This document shows positions 48,675 through 56,545 of a stretch of DNA of 64,000 bases, piece after piece. A model generated the notes under the pieces. That model was not told where the DNA came from and made no database searches. It saw only the letters and a program-made list of their open reading frames with translations. Origin of the DNA: a virus; the IMG/VR virus record IMGVR_UViG_3300046727_000401, positions 1-64,000 of that record; one strand, written 5' to 3'. The translations under genes and the position numbers were made by a program. The number at the start of each line of letters is the position of its first letter. The first letter of the stretch is position 1.

Positions 48675-49196
48675 TCAGTTCCCATCCCTTCCTGCCGCCT
48701 CGCGCATCGCGGCCTCGCGCTTGGCCAGCAGCTCGTCGATCTCCGCGCGGCGCTCACTCGGCGACATCGACAGCGGATCCACCGCGGCGTCGACCTTGAC
48801 CACCGTCGGCGCCAGCAGCCCGTCGAGCTGGCACGAGAGCTTGGCGATCTTCGTGCACTCCGCCCGGCTCAGCGTCGCCGCCATCGTCGTAAGCGGCCGG
48901 CCATCGGTGTCGGTGCTCGCCTGGTAGCTCGCGCGGAACAGCATCATGAGCTGCTGGCGCATCATGTCGCGCCGGGCGGGGCGGAGCTCGATGTCCTCCT
49001 TGGTCCAGCGCGCGAAGACCTCGGCGCGCCAGCGGCGCACCGTGTCCTCGTTGTCGGTGCGGCCGTCCTCGATCATGATCTCGATGCACCGCTCGATCGT
49101 GTAGCCCTCGACGATCAGGCTCTCGAGGCGCGCGAGGTTGGCGCGGTGCACGTGGGCGGGCGGGCGCCCGCGGCCCTTCTGTGGTTCGTCTTCCAT
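48675..49196 (-). CDS. Probable terminase small subunit
   Basis: A 173-residue basic protein at the head of the terminase operon. It has an N-terminal helix-turn-helix-like part (ARLESLIVEGYTIERCIEIM, DNEDTVRRWRAEVF) suited to binding the packaging site, a helical middle and a C-terminal charged helix (SPSERRAEIDELLAKREAA). Assignment rests on position and architecture. The ATG has a plausible promoter upstream. Confidence 0.6.
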   Translation of the reverse strand: MEDEPQKGRGRPPAHVHRANLARLESLIVEGYTIERCIEIMIEDGRTDNEDTVRRWRAEVFARWTKEDIELRPARRDMMRQQLMMLFRASYQASTDTDGRPLTTMAATLSRAECTKIAKLSCQLDGLLAPTVVKVDAAVDPLSMSPSERRAEIDELLAKREAAMREAAGRDGN

Positions 49197-49208
49197 GGCT
49201 CCGGCTCC

Positions 49209-49238
49209 ATCGTACCACGCGACGGCGGCGCCTGTCAC
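49209..49238 (-). promoter_or_regulatory. Putative promoter of the terminase operon
   Basis: GTGACA (complement of 49233-49238), 18-base spacer, TACGAT (49209-49214), 12 bases before the ATG at 49196, with a GGAGCC repeat as weak ribosome binding site. Confidence 0.5.
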
Positions 49239-49264
49239 CGGGGTTTACTGCGGAACGGATGCGG

Positions 49265-49453
49265 TCACGTCGTCCCGTTACAATTCGGGCACGGCTCGTC
49301 TACCGACTCCTGGCCAGCCACGAACGCGTTGTGAAGCTCTCGCTGCAGGCGCTCCAGCAGCGTCTCGCCAGTCTCGTTCTCCATGTCCGCGTCGAGTTGG
49401 AACATCTCGATCAGCTCACGCGCCAGCGCATCGAAGTCGGTCCGGTTGCTCAC
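49265..49453 (-). CDS. Small helical protein with C-terminal CPNC, 62 aa
   Basis: Helical and acidic (FDALARELIEMFQLDADM, TLLERLQRELHNAFVAG), ending CPNCNGTT. The GTG start overlaps the preceding stop (GTGA). No family is recognised. Confidence 0.6.
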   Translation of the reverse strand: MSNRTDFDALARELIEMFQLDADMENETGETLLERLQRELHNAFVAGQESVDEPCPNCNGTT

Positions 49454-49722
49454 CTGTCCTCCGTGAGCGAGTCCGGGACCTGGTCGAGCTCGAAGTCCGG
49501 GCTGCCGCCGTGCTCGATCGTCCGGTCGCGCGGCTCCAGCCCGAGCCGATCGCGAGCGGCAGCCCAGCGTGCGCGCGCGGCCTCGCGCAACTTCTCTCGC
49601 CTCTCCGGGCTTGGCCTGCCCTTGCGCCGGGCCTGCATCACGCGGTTGCGCTGGGCGATGAGCCGGCGGCGCTCGGCAAGGCGGCGGGTCGCGTCCGAGG
49701 TGTGGCCGACGAACGCGGTCAT
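49450..49722 (-). CDS. Basic helical protein, 90 aa
   Basis: Arg-rich helices (TRRLAERRRLIAQRNRVMQA, SPERREKLREAARARWAAAR) resemble short nucleic-acid-binding helices such as those of NUMOD-type proteins. ATG overlaps the preceding stop (ATGA), and its stop overlaps the next start. Confidence 0.6.
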   Translation of the reverse strand: MTAFVGHTSDATRRLAERRRLIAQRNRVMQARRKGRPSPERREKLREAARARWAAARDRLGLEPRDRTIEHGGSPDFELDQVPDSLTEDR

Positions 49723-50240
49723 CGGGTGCACGATTCCTGGTAGCCACGCATCCACTGCTCGAACGTGCGGCCGTCCTCATTGCGACCAGACGCGCCCTCG
49801 ATCGCGTAGTCGGTCAGGTCGTAGACTTGGAACACCGGATACGAAGGATCTCCGACATGGCTGTGATGCCTCCGCCCGTGCTCCATCTCCCTCCGCATCC
49901 CGCTGGAGAACCGGCGGCCGCAGAGCACGATGCCATCGCAGCGCTCGACCACCGCGCAGGCGTCGACCATGCCAGCGTCGCGCTGAGCTGGATCGGCGTC
50001 GTCCGCGCCCGCCACGACGCTCGCGATCCACGGAGCGATGAACGTGGTCTCCGGGAAGCGCTTGCGCAGCCACGCGAGCCAGCGCTGGGCACTCGCAAGG
50101 TGCGCCAGCAGAACGCCCAGCGTGACCTCCTCGAAACTGGCATCTCCGGGCCCTGGCCGCTCTCGCCAGGCCGGATGGCTCCGGATCTCGTCCTCGGTCG
50201 GCCGCAGGCAGTGCGCGACGTACAACACGCGGCGGGTCAC
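49719..50240 (-). CDS. DUF4406 / nucleoside deoxyribosyltransferase-like protein
   Basis: A 173-residue protein with a Rossmann-like pattern: VLYVAHCLRP, then RFPETTFIAPWIA, then CDGIVLCGRRFSSGMRREME. This resembles DUF4406 and nucleoside 2-deoxyribosyltransferase proteins that handle nucleotides in phages. The GTG start overlaps the upstream stop (GTGA). Catalysis is not certain from the motifs. Confidence 0.65.
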   Translation of the reverse strand: MTRRVLYVAHCLRPTEDEIRSHPAWRERPGPGDASFEEVTLGVLLAHLASAQRWLAWLRKRFPETTFIAPWIASVVAGADDADPAQRDAGMVDACAVVERCDGIVLCGRRFSSGMRREMEHGRRHHSHVGDPSYPVFQVYDLTDYAIEGASGRNEDGRTFEQWMRGYQESCTR

Positions 50241-50737
50241 GACCGCCCCCGGCGCCGCTCACGCGTCCGCTCCTGCTTGGCCAGCGCCTGGTACTCGGCG
50301 ACCACGATGGCTCCGGCGTCCTCGCTCGATCCGACGATGACATCGATCGCGCGATCTGCGATCAGTCGCCACTGCCGCGCGCTCTCCTGCCACTCTGCGG
50401 CCCGGCTGGTCGCCACGTGCTTGCGCCCTTCGTCGAGCGCGGTGTCGCGCCCGGTCGGGGCCCACACGATGCACAGCCGGCCGCTGATCTTGCACGGGCG
50501 CTCGCCGATCTGGCGGATCAGACCGCGCGCCTGGAGCTCGGTGAACCGGCCGCGCCACGCGTTGACGTTGGTCGCGCCGGAGATGTACGCGTTGAGCACT
50601 TCGCCGCTCGTAGCCGGGCCGTTCTCGACCAGAGCGTTCAGGACTCGCATGCACTTGCCCTTGATCTGGCCCGAGGCCACGAGGCCCTCGTAGGCCAGCC
50701 GGCTCGTGCGCTTGATTCGACGTGGGATGGCCACCAT
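50237..50737 (-). CDS. Winged-helix DNA-binding-like protein, 166 aa
   Basis: Residues about 30-100 fit a winged helix (MRVLNALVENGPATSGEVLN, NAWRGRFTELQARGLIRQIG, then a wing strand with IVWAPTGR). The last part is helical and basic. The ATG at 50737 has AAGGAG upstream and a good promoter further up. It is the first gene of a coupled operon and a candidate regulator. Confidence 0.65.
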   Translation of the reverse strand: MVAIPRRIKRTSRLAYEGLVASGQIKGKCMRVLNALVENGPATSGEVLNAYISGATNVNAWRGRFTELQARGLIRQIGERPCKISGRLCIVWAPTGRDTALDEGRKHVATSRAAEWQESARQWRLIADRAIDVIVGSSEDAGAIVVAEYQALAKQERTRERRRGRS

Positions 50738-50760
50738 GTTGCTCCTTGGTTTACCGCGCC

Positions 50761-50788
50761 AGCATAGACTACTGGGCAGCGCTGTCAA
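50761..50788 (-). promoter_or_regulatory. Promoter with short leader
   Basis: TTGACA (complement of 50783-50788), 16-base spacer, TATGCT (50761-50766). A GCGGTAAAC element and an AAGGAG site lie between it and the ATG at 50737. Confidence 0.75.
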
Positions 50789-50870
50789 CGTGCATCGTGC
50801 GCACGCCGTCGAGCCAGCAGCGCGAGCACAGCCACCACCCTCCGACCATGGCGACCATCACGACCATCAC
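50769..50870 (-). CDS. Tiny membrane-like peptide, 33 aa
   Basis: A GTG overlapping the preceding stop (GTGA) opens a 33-codon frame with a hydrophobic start (VVMVAMVGGWWL), a CSRC pair and a polar end. Short, and its 3' end contains the next promoter, so it is uncertain. Confidence 0.3.
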   Translation of the reverse strand: MMVVMVAMVGGWWLCSRCWLDGVRTMHVDSAAQ

Positions 50871-51757
50871 GACCCGTCGCTGGGCGCAGTGCTCGCACGT
50901 AGGAGGGCGTCCATCTGCGCCGTGGTCAGCTCGTGTCCGTTCTCGCATCGGTAGCCCGTACCATCGAGGGGTGACATCGGCGTCGCGCACTGAGGACAGA
51001 TCCCGAGCGGGTTGACGTGCTCTGCGGGATCGAACACGGCCAGGGTCGGGATGTCGACAAGCAGCGAACGCAGCTTCGCCACTTCGCGCTCGATCTCTTC
51101 CGGCGATCGATTCGGGTAGCTAGCGGAGACGCGGTGGATCTCGGCGTGGATGGGAGCGTTGTGGTGGTGCGCCTCGAATTTGGGTCGCACCGCATCGGCG
51201 ATGATGCCGATGGCCGGCTCCGGTGCTGGCGCCGGAGTTGCCATCGTCGCCAGCATCTCCCTGCCGATCGTCAGGAACACGCCGTGCGGCTCGATCGTCA
51301 GGCCGTGCACGATCTCGCAGTCGTCGATCCCTTTCGCGATGCACAGCCCCAACGCCGCGACCACGTGATGAGACTCGACCAGGTCTTGGCGCTCCAGCGC
51401 CGCGAGCCGGGTCACCCCGTGCACCGGCTGGACGTCGTCGCGGCGCGTGAGGGCGCGCGCCAGGTCCAGGATCGGCGCGATCGCCAAGCCATGCAGGTAC
51501 GCGTAGCCGGCCGCGCAGACCATCGCCTTGCCCAGGTGCTCGACCGCGTGCTCCGCGTCCTCGGTCTCAAAGGTGCCGCCGACATACTCGATCACACCGA
51601 GGGCGAGCTGCTGCGGATCAAGGTCGCTGCCAGAGCACCAGATTCGCTCCTGGAGCTCGTGGACCTGGTTCTCGAGCTCGAGGTCGGTCGGCTTGTGGTC
51701 CTCGCCGTCGCCCCAGCGACGGATCGCGGACTCGTACAGCCGCGCGAGGTCGGTCAC
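50867..51757 (-). CDS. Hypothetical protein with C-terminal zinc ribbon, 296 aa
   Basis: The N-terminal about 120 residues are helical (HAVEHLGKAMVCAAGYAYLHG). The C terminus has CPQCATPMSPLDGTGYRCENGH, a zinc ribbon. The middle is Ala/Pro-rich. GTG start overlaps the upstream stop (GTGA). No family is recognised. Confidence 0.65.
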   Translation of the reverse strand: MTDLARLYESAIRRWGDGEDHKPTDLELENQVHELQERIWCSGSDLDPQQLALGVIEYVGGTFETEDAEHAVEHLGKAMVCAAGYAYLHGLAIAPILDLARALTRRDDVQPVHGVTRLAALERQDLVESHHVVAALGLCIAKGIDDCEIVHGLTIEPHGVFLTIGREMLATMATPAPAPEPAIGIIADAVRPKFEAHHHNAPIHAEIHRVSASYPNRSPEEIEREVAKLRSLLVDIPTLAVFDPAEHVNPLGICPQCATPMSPLDGTGYRCENGHELTTAQMDALLRASTAPSDGS

Positions 51758-52125
51758 GGCAGCACCGCGCCCCGGTCGAGGATGTCTCCAACCGTCACCG
51801 CGCCGAGTACACCGACGATCCGGTCACGGTCATCGGTGACGGACTCGAGCGTTGCCTCCAGCTCGCGGATGCGCGCGATCAGCGCGAGCGTGATCGGCGG
51901 CCCGTTCGCGGCAATGTGCTCGGCATCCTCGGTGGTCGCATCGGGGGAATCGCAGCAACCGCACCCAGCTACGATCTCGCGAAACTCACCATCCTCGTCG
52001 AGATCGGTCAAGGTGGAGATGCACCCAGTTCCTCCGCCATTTCGCTGCTCGCTGGGCGTTCGCTGCCATTGGTCCTGTGTCGCCGCCTTTGCCTTACGTT
52101 CGAGGTCGTCGAGATCGATCTTCAT
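51754..52125 (-). CDS. Ead/Ea22-like phage protein, 123 aa
   Basis: It has the pattern of small early phage proteins of the Ead/Ea22 type: an N-terminal LERKAKAATQDQWQ, a central DAEHIAANGPPITLALIARI, and a C-terminal helix. A GCGCCDSP stretch could bind metal. The function of the group is unknown. Leaderless start six bases after TATAAA. Coupled to the downstream gene. Confidence 0.75.
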   Translation of the reverse strand: MKIDLDDLERKAKAATQDQWQRTPSEQRNGGGTGCISTLTDLDEDGEFREIVAGCGCCDSPDATTEDAEHIAANGPPITLALIARIRELEATLESVTDDRDRIVGVLGAVTVGDILDRGAVLP

Positions 52126-52131
52126 GCCATG

Positions 52132-52159
52132 TTTATAGCACGCGGGTGGCCGATGTCAA
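52132..52159 (-). promoter_or_regulatory. Leaderless promoter
   Basis: TTGACA (complement of 52154-52159), 16-base spacer, TATAAA (52132-52137), six bases before the ATG at 52125. Confidence 0.85.
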
Positions 52160-52830
52160 GCCGGCTCGATCATCGCCAGCCGGCGAGATGCGAGCGTCAC
52201 GCTGTCCGCGCTGAGGTCACATCCCATGAACAAGCGCCTGGCCATCAACGCCGCGCTGCCCACCGACGCAGAGCCCATGAACGGGTCCACCACCAGCTCG
52301 CCGGGCTGCGTGCTCTGCTCGATCAGCACGGTCGAGAGCTTGACGGGTTTCTCCGTCGGGTACCCGTCACGCACACGCGCCGCGGTGATCACGTCCGGCA
52401 CGCCCAGGTCGTTGAGCTTGCGCTTGCCCTTCTCGAAGAACAGCACGAACTCGTGCCGGCAGCGGTAGTGGTACCCCATGCCGATCGTGACCTTGTCCCA
52501 CACCAGCGGTTTCCAGAATCGGAACCCTGCCGCCTCGGCCATCGGCTTGACCACGAACATCGTCTCCTGGTCGCACATCAGGTAGAAGTGCCGGTCTGCT
52601 CGCAGCACCCGATAGACCTCGGCAAGGAACTCGGGGAAGCGGGCGTTAGGGAAGATCTGGAACCAGTCATTGCTCGAGCCGGCGCTGTGCTTGAGCCGGG
52701 TGGTCGTGCCGATGGCGCGGTGCTTCTCCAGGGACTCGTACGCCGGGTCCGTGACGACCAGGTCAACCGAGGCGTCGGGAAGGCCGCGCAGCCACTGCAC
52801 CGCGTCGCCCTGCGAGACGGACCAGGTCAT
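52156..52830 (-). CDS. DNA N6-adenine/N4-cytosine methyltransferase
   Basis: A 224-residue beta-class amino-methyltransferase: catalytic TDPAY at 27-31 precedes the AdoMet-binding DPFMGSASVG at 182-191. LRADRHFYLMCD and WDKVTIGMGYHYRCRHEFVLFF fit the family. No restriction endonuclease is adjacent, so it is an orphan phage methylase, perhaps for evading host restriction or for marking packaging sites. Confidence 0.9.
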   Translation of the reverse strand: MTWSVSQGDAVQWLRGLPDASVDLVVTDPAYESLEKHRAIGTTTRLKHSAGSSNDWFQIFPNARFPEFLAEVYRVLRADRHFYLMCDQETMFVVKPMAEAAGFRFWKPLVWDKVTIGMGYHYRCRHEFVLFFEKGKRKLNDLGVPDVITAARVRDGYPTEKPVKLSTVLIEQSTQPGELVVDPFMGSASVGSAALMARRLFMGCDLSADSVTLASRRLAMIEPA

Positions 52831-53012
52831 GATCCGCCGCCGCGGAACAGTCGGTGCTTGCGGGCCAGCAGACCCGTCACGATGACGCGCTGGTACCAGT
52901 CAGGCGGGTACCTGTTCTCTCGCGCGGCCTTGATGCGATCGCAGACCTCCGACCACCGGACTTCAGTGGTCGCCTGCTCGAGGTCTTCATACTCCTCGGT
53001 CGTGAGATTCAT
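52827..53012 (-). CDS. Small hypothetical protein, 61 aa
   Basis: Helical and charged (YEDLEQATTEVRWSEVCDRI), with AAGGAG upstream of the ATG. Its stop overlaps the methyltransferase start (ATGA), so the two are coupled. The 77 bases upstream hold a GGGTAAACT element and no gene. Confidence 0.6.
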   Translation of the reverse strand: MNLTTEEYEDLEQATTEVRWSEVCDRIKAARENRYPPDWYQRVIVTGLLARKHRLFRGGGS

Positions 53013-53089
53013 AGATTGCTCCTTGCTAACCGCGGACGTCCAGGCGCCGCATGAGTTTACCCTACCACTACGCCGGGCGATTGCAAGCG

Positions 53090-53452
53090 CTACCGCTCGC
53101 CGCGAACGTCGGCGCCGAGCTTGCCCAGGATGCCAGCGAGCAGCGTCCGGTGGCAGTGCGCCGGGTCGTTGCAGTAGCAGCACAGCGTGACCTCGGCGCA
53201 GGAAAGCAGCCGATCCCAGGCCGCGCGGTTCTCGCGGTAGCTGGCGCGCATCTCGGCGGTGTAATCGGTGACATACTCCGGCCACAGCAGCGCGCCAGCC
53301 GGGCCATTTTCGCGTCGCGACCTGAGCATCGGCCCGAGGATCTTCCACGACGGAGCGAACGGGAGCCCGTCAGGCCGGGCGGTCTTGCGAGTGACGTCGA
53401 GGCGGTCGATGCCGACGTAGGTCACGCGAGCGGTGTAGACGACGAGCGTCAC
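53090..53452 (-). CDS. DUF488-like protein, 120 aa
   Basis: The beginning VVYTARVTY and the C-terminal CCYCNDPAHCHRTLLAGIL match the DUF488 family, which has a conserved C-x-H-R-type end and no known reaction. GTG start overlaps the upstream stop (GTGA). Confidence 0.75.
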   Translation of the reverse strand: MTLVVYTARVTYVGIDRLDVTRKTARPDGLPFAPSWKILGPMLRSRRENGPAGALLWPEYVTDYTAEMRASYRENRAAWDRLLSCAEVTLCCYCNDPAHCHRTLLAGILGKLGADVRGER

Positions 53453-53625
53453 GGCTTGGCTCCGCGCGCCTGGCGCGCTCGGTCGATGATCTCGCGCGCT
53501 CGACTGGACAGTGCTGACGTCTCGCCGGCCCGGCCGCGGCGACGCTTCAGCCGAGGTGCGAGCATCGGTGCTCCGACCTTCTCCTTCAGGTCCAGCGCCT
53601 GGATCGGCGTGAGCCGTTTCGTCAC
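53449..53625 (-). CDS. Small basic hypothetical protein, 58 aa
   Basis: Begins VTKRLTPIQALDLKEKVG and has an RLKRRRGR patch, so nucleic acid binding is possible. The GTG start overlaps the stop of the GP88-like gene. Confidence 0.55.
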   Translation of the reverse strand: MTKRLTPIQALDLKEKVGAPMLAPRLKRRRGRAGETSALSSRAREIIDRARQARGAKP

Positions 53626-54467
53626 AGGGCCGCCCGCTGCCGCTCCAGTGTCTTCGGGCTGAAGCACTTGCGGCACTTCGAGCACGCGGTCCCGCCCACG
53701 CCGCGCACGTTGCCGAGCTCGAGCCGGCCCGCGTCCACCGGGCAGTCGGCGATCCCGTCGTAGGGCAGGCCCTGGGTTTGCTTCTCGTTGAACACGATCG
53801 CCGCGCCGCTCACGTCGTCCGTGACCTTCGTGCGCAGGAACGAGACGTAGGCCCGAGGATTGTCGGCGACGAGAGCCCGGGTCGCCGCGCGCGCCGGCGG
53901 CGTCGTGGTCGCGTCAACGCTGAGCTGCAGGTACAGGTTCGACCTCGGCTCCAAGCCGGCGGCGATCAACGGTCGCCGGCTCACCACCCACAGCGCGACC
54001 TCGGGGTGGTCGGCCATGAACAGGTTCAGCGCAGCAACCACCTCAGGCGTCAGGTCCCCTGTGCCGTTGACCCGAAGGAAGTCGATGCGCACGCCCCGGC
54101 TGACCCACTTCGCCGTAGTGCGCCGGCGCGAGAACTCGTGCCAGAGCCGGTTCGCCGCGGCGCGTGGGGTGGAGAGCTGGAAGTAGCGCAGCGTCCGCAG
54201 TCGCATGCGCAGGCTCTTGTCCCACCGCGCCGGCGTGCCCGGCCTGGAGGCGTAGCAGACCTTCGAGCACAGCGCGGTCGGTGCGCACGTGTGCCCGATC
54301 GGGAAGTCGAGCGAGAGGGAGGTCTTCGCGTTCGACGAGAGCAGCGGGAACTTGCAGAGCTGTTCCAGCGTCATGCCGTTGATCTCGAGCATCAGGTCGC
54401 GCTCGTGGGCCTGCAGGGACGTGAAGCGGTGGTCCAGGACGGGGAGGATCTTGCGCGCTGTCACCAT
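53622..54467 (-). CDS. GP88-like protein with Fe-S type Cys motifs
   Basis: A 281-residue protein resembling the phage 'gene product 88' family. Cys 61, 67 and 71 in HTCAPTALCSKVCYA look like an iron-sulphur or radical-SAM-like triad. A second cluster, DCPVD ... ACSKCRKCF, lies at the C terminus, like an auxiliary cluster site. The middle has a barrel-like sequence (IDFLRVNGTGDLTPE, VALWVVSRRP). The reaction is unknown. A perfect TTGACA promoter and leaderless ATG at 54467 set the start. Confidence 0.75.
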   Translation of the reverse strand: MVTARKILPVLDHRFTSLQAHERDLMLEINGMTLEQLCKFPLLSSNAKTSLSLDFPIGHTCAPTALCSKVCYASRPGTPARWDKSLRMRLRTLRYFQLSTPRAAANRLWHEFSRRRTTAKWVSRGVRIDFLRVNGTGDLTPEVVAALNLFMADHPEVALWVVSRRPLIAAGLEPRSNLYLQLSVDATTTPPARAATRALVADNPRAYVSFLRTKVTDDVSGAAIVFNEKQTQGLPYDGIADCPVDAGRLELGNVRGVGGTACSKCRKCFSPKTLERQRAAL

Positions 54468-54473
54468 ACCTGA

Positions 54474-54503
54474 ACTATAAACTACCCCGCGCGCCCATGT
54501 CAA
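54474..54503 (-). promoter_or_regulatory. Leaderless promoter
   Basis: TTGACA (complement of 54498-54503), 18-base spacer, TATAGT (54474-54479), six bases before the ATG at 54467. Confidence 0.85.
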
Positions 54504-54523
54504 CTATTCGCGTGCGCCCCTGA

Positions 54524-54814
54524 CTAATCGTCCCTCATGCAGTAGCAGGGGCGGATCAACGTTCCGCAGAACTTGCAGCACTCGCCCATCAGCTCGCAGC
54601 GCTGCTCGTCGGTCAACGCGCGGAACGCTGTCACCATGGTGCGGTCAATGGCCGCCTGCATCAGGCCGGCGATTGCCAGGTTCCAGGAGAGCACCCCCGT
54701 CCACCACGGATAGAACTCGCAGAGCAGATGCCCGGTCCCAGCAAGACAGTCCAGCGGCGGGTCCATCGGGACCAGGATGGCATCCCAGGCCACGTGATCG
54801 TTTCGTGCTTCCAT
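54524..54814 (-). CDS. Cys-rich small protein, 96 aa
   Basis: A hydrophobic middle (FYPWWTGVLSWNLAIAGLM) could be a membrane segment. The C terminus carries GECCKFCGTLIRPCYCMRDD with six cysteines. Leaderless start from a perfect TTGACA promoter. No family is recognised. Confidence 0.65.
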   Translation of the reverse strand: MEARNDHVAWDAILVPMDPPLDCLAGTGHLLCEFYPWWTGVLSWNLAIAGLMQAAIDRTMVTAFRALTDEQRCELMGECCKFCGTLIRPCYCMRDD

Positions 54815-54820
54815 AGATGA

Positions 54821-54848
54821 ACTATAAACTATACGCGCACCCTGTCAA
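54821..54848 (-). promoter_or_regulatory. Leaderless promoter overlapping the upstream gene end
   Basis: TTGACA (complement of 54843-54848), 16-base spacer, TATAGT (54821-54826), six bases before the ATG at 54814. The -35 lies within the last codons of the gene at 54829. Confidence 0.85.
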
Positions 54849-55179
54849 CCCAGATTTCCCGCTCAAGCTCGGCAACTTCGACCTCGAGTGCTTCGATCTG
54901 AGCTTCTCTTTCCTGGACCATTTGCCGATATCCTGCATCCATCGACGTTTGCGCGCTGATCAGCTTACGAACTTGCAGCTCCAGATCCACAACGTCGTTT
55001 TCCTGGGTCTCGCATCGATGGCTGAGAGAATTCACCGATTTGGCGAGATTGGCGTTCACCTGCTGGAGATGATCACGTTCGGCAACGCATCGCACAATGA
55101 GCGCGTCCCGCTGCGCGATCGTGGCGCGCGCTTGCTCCAGCTCACGAGCTAGCGCATCCAGATCGGCCTGGTCGCTCAT
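54829..55179 (-). CDS. Coiled-coil protein, 116 aa
   Basis: Almost entirely heptad-repeat coiled coil (LDALARELEQARATIAQRDA, VAELEREIW). It ends WVDRVRV. The preceding gene ends in the related WVDRVGAR, encoded by an identical 16-base stretch. ATG overlaps the upstream stop. Confidence 0.65.
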   Translation of the reverse strand: MSDQADLDALARELEQARATIAQRDALIVRCVAERDHLQQVNANLAKSVNSLSHRCETQENDVVDLELQVRKLISAQTSMDAGYRQMVQEREAQIEALEVEVAELEREIWVDRVRV

Positions 55180-55499
55180 CGTGCACCAACCCTGTCAACC
55201 CAGACCGCGCGTTCTTCCGGCGCCCGCTTGCCGAGCTCCACCAGAGCGGCGCGGACCTCGCGCAGCACATCCTGGTGCGCCGGCGGCAGGAATCCGTCAC
55301 GCGGGACGATGCGCTCGAGCCGGTCCAGCAGGTCAAGAGCGCGGTCTCGTTCGGCTGCGCGCATCGCGAGTGACTCGCCGACGTCCGGGATCAGCGCGGC
55401 AACCCCGCGACCGCCTCGGCCGAGCAGCTCGGACTCGCGGCGCGCGAGCTTGCGCCCGGGCTGCGTACCATCGGCCAGCTTGGGCTTGGCGAGCTTCAT
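55176..55499 (-). CDS. Helical hypothetical protein, 107 aa
   Basis: Basic N terminus (MKLAKPKLADGTQPGRKLA) and helical rest (RAAERDRALDLLDRLERIV). Ends WVDRVGAR, matching the end of the next protein. ATG at 55499 overlaps the upstream stop (ATGA). Confidence 0.6.
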   Translation of the reverse strand: MKLAKPKLADGTQPGRKLARRESELLGRGGRGVAALIPDVGESLAMRAAERDRALDLLDRLERIVPRDGFLPPAHQDVLREVRAALVELGKRAPEERAVWVDRVGAR

Positions 55500-55699
55500 G
55501 CCGAGACCTTCACGACGCGCCGACGCTCCCCGCGCGGTCTATACTGACCGTGGGCGCCGCGGGTAGGCTCGTGTCCCTCGAACAAGTCGCCGCACCAGCA
55601 GCAGACGAAGTCGCCATGGCGCACACGGTAGTGGATGCAGTGTGCTGGATGCTCCTCGGAATGGTCCGGGGACTTCTTGCATGTGCCTTCACCCTTCAC
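55496..55699 (-). CDS. Small zinc-ribbon-like protein, 67 aa
   Basis: CCWCGDLFEGH with an upstream HCIHYRVRHG and a C-terminal basic tail suggests a zinc site. GTG start overlaps the preceding stop (GTGA). Confidence 0.55.
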   Translation of the reverse strand: MKGEGTCKKSPDHSEEHPAHCIHYRVRHGDFVCCWCGDLFEGHEPTRGAHGQYRPRGERRRVVKVSA

Positions 55700-56037
55700 G
55701 GGACGGTCTTTCGTTGCATAGTTCGCACGCGCAGGTACTCACGATGTCCGCCGCGCTTCCATGCCAGCACAAGGCACTCGATCGGCGACAACATGAGGTG
55801 CGCGCCGCGGCCCAGCGTCACATCGGTCTCACCGCGGGCATAGGCGCGCTCGCACAGATCGATGATCCCGCGGATTCCGACGATGGTCAGCTTGATGTCA
55901 TGGATCGTCCGCGTGGCCGCGATAGTAGCCTCCGAGACTCCGCCGAACGGCGCGAGCATCAGCTCCGCACGCAATAGTCCGATGCGGTCGCTGACTGGCA
56001 TATCCTCTCGACCGGACAAATTGACAAGATCGCTCAT
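55696..56037 (-). CDS. Hypothetical protein, 113 aa
   Basis: Mostly helical (SEATIAATRTIHDIKLTIVG, RGIIDLCERAYARGETDV). ATG at 56037 overlaps the upstream stop (ATGA). No family is recognised. Confidence 0.6.
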   Translation of the reverse strand: MSDLVNLSGREDMPVSDRIGLLRAELMLAPFGGVSEATIAATRTIHDIKLTIVGIRGIIDLCERAYARGETDVTLGRGAHLMLSPIECLVLAWKRGGHREYLRVRTMQRKTVP

Positions 56038-56333
56038 CTGCACCTCACGGTCTGCCAGTCTACCACGGTGGGCCGCGTCGTACCAGTGCAATAAACCCGG
56101 CCTTCGAGCACCCACGCCGGCTGCACGCTGCGCTCCGGTCGGAGGTAGGTCCCGTCCCACTCCGGGTCCCCGACCGGGTGCGGCCAGCACGCGAACCGGC
56201 CGTCTCGCCGGATCCCGGTGCGCAGGTCCAGGTCGCCAGGGCACCGCGCCGAGGTCGGGCGGAACCAGGCGGCGAGCGCCAGGCAGAGGAGCGAGAGCAG
56301 CGCGGCGGTGAACGAGCTCACCCGGCCCTCCAT
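56034..56333 (-). CDS. Secreted or membrane-anchored small protein, 99 aa
   Basis: A hydrophobic N-terminal helix (FTAALLSLLCLALAAWF) acts as signal anchor. The rest is polar with four Cys (ARCPGD, FACWPH, VYCTG, VRCR), which could form disulfides. Overlaps the upstream gene by 16 bases. Confidence 0.6.
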   Translation of the reverse strand: MEGRVSSFTAALLSLLCLALAAWFRPTSARCPGDLDLRTGIRRDGRFACWPHPVGDPEWDGTYLRPERSVQPAWVLEGRVYCTGTTRPTVVDWQTVRCR

Positions 56334-56545
56334 GCGCGCGCCCGCGTCGTCTTGCCGGCCGCCTTGGCGCCGCGCTTGATTCGCTTGAGCTCGGCCAGCG
56401 CCTGCTCATGCGTGATCTCGCCGGACTTCATCCGCTCGACGAGCACGGCGCGCACGGACATCGAGTCGGCTACCTCTCCGGCCGCCTCTGCTGCGTTCAC
56501 GGCGGCGCGCTTGTCTTGGCCTGCCTGCCATCGATCGCGCGTCAT
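56318..56545 (-). CDS. Small helical protein, 75 aa
   Basis: Helical and basic (VRAVLVERMKSGEITHEQAL), resembling a short regulator or scaffold-like protein. ATG overlaps the upstream stop (ATGA). Confidence 0.55.
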   Translation of the reverse strand: MTRDRWQAGQDKRAAVNAAEAAGEVADSMSVRAVLVERMKSGEITHEQALAELKRIKRGAKAAGKTTRARAWRAG

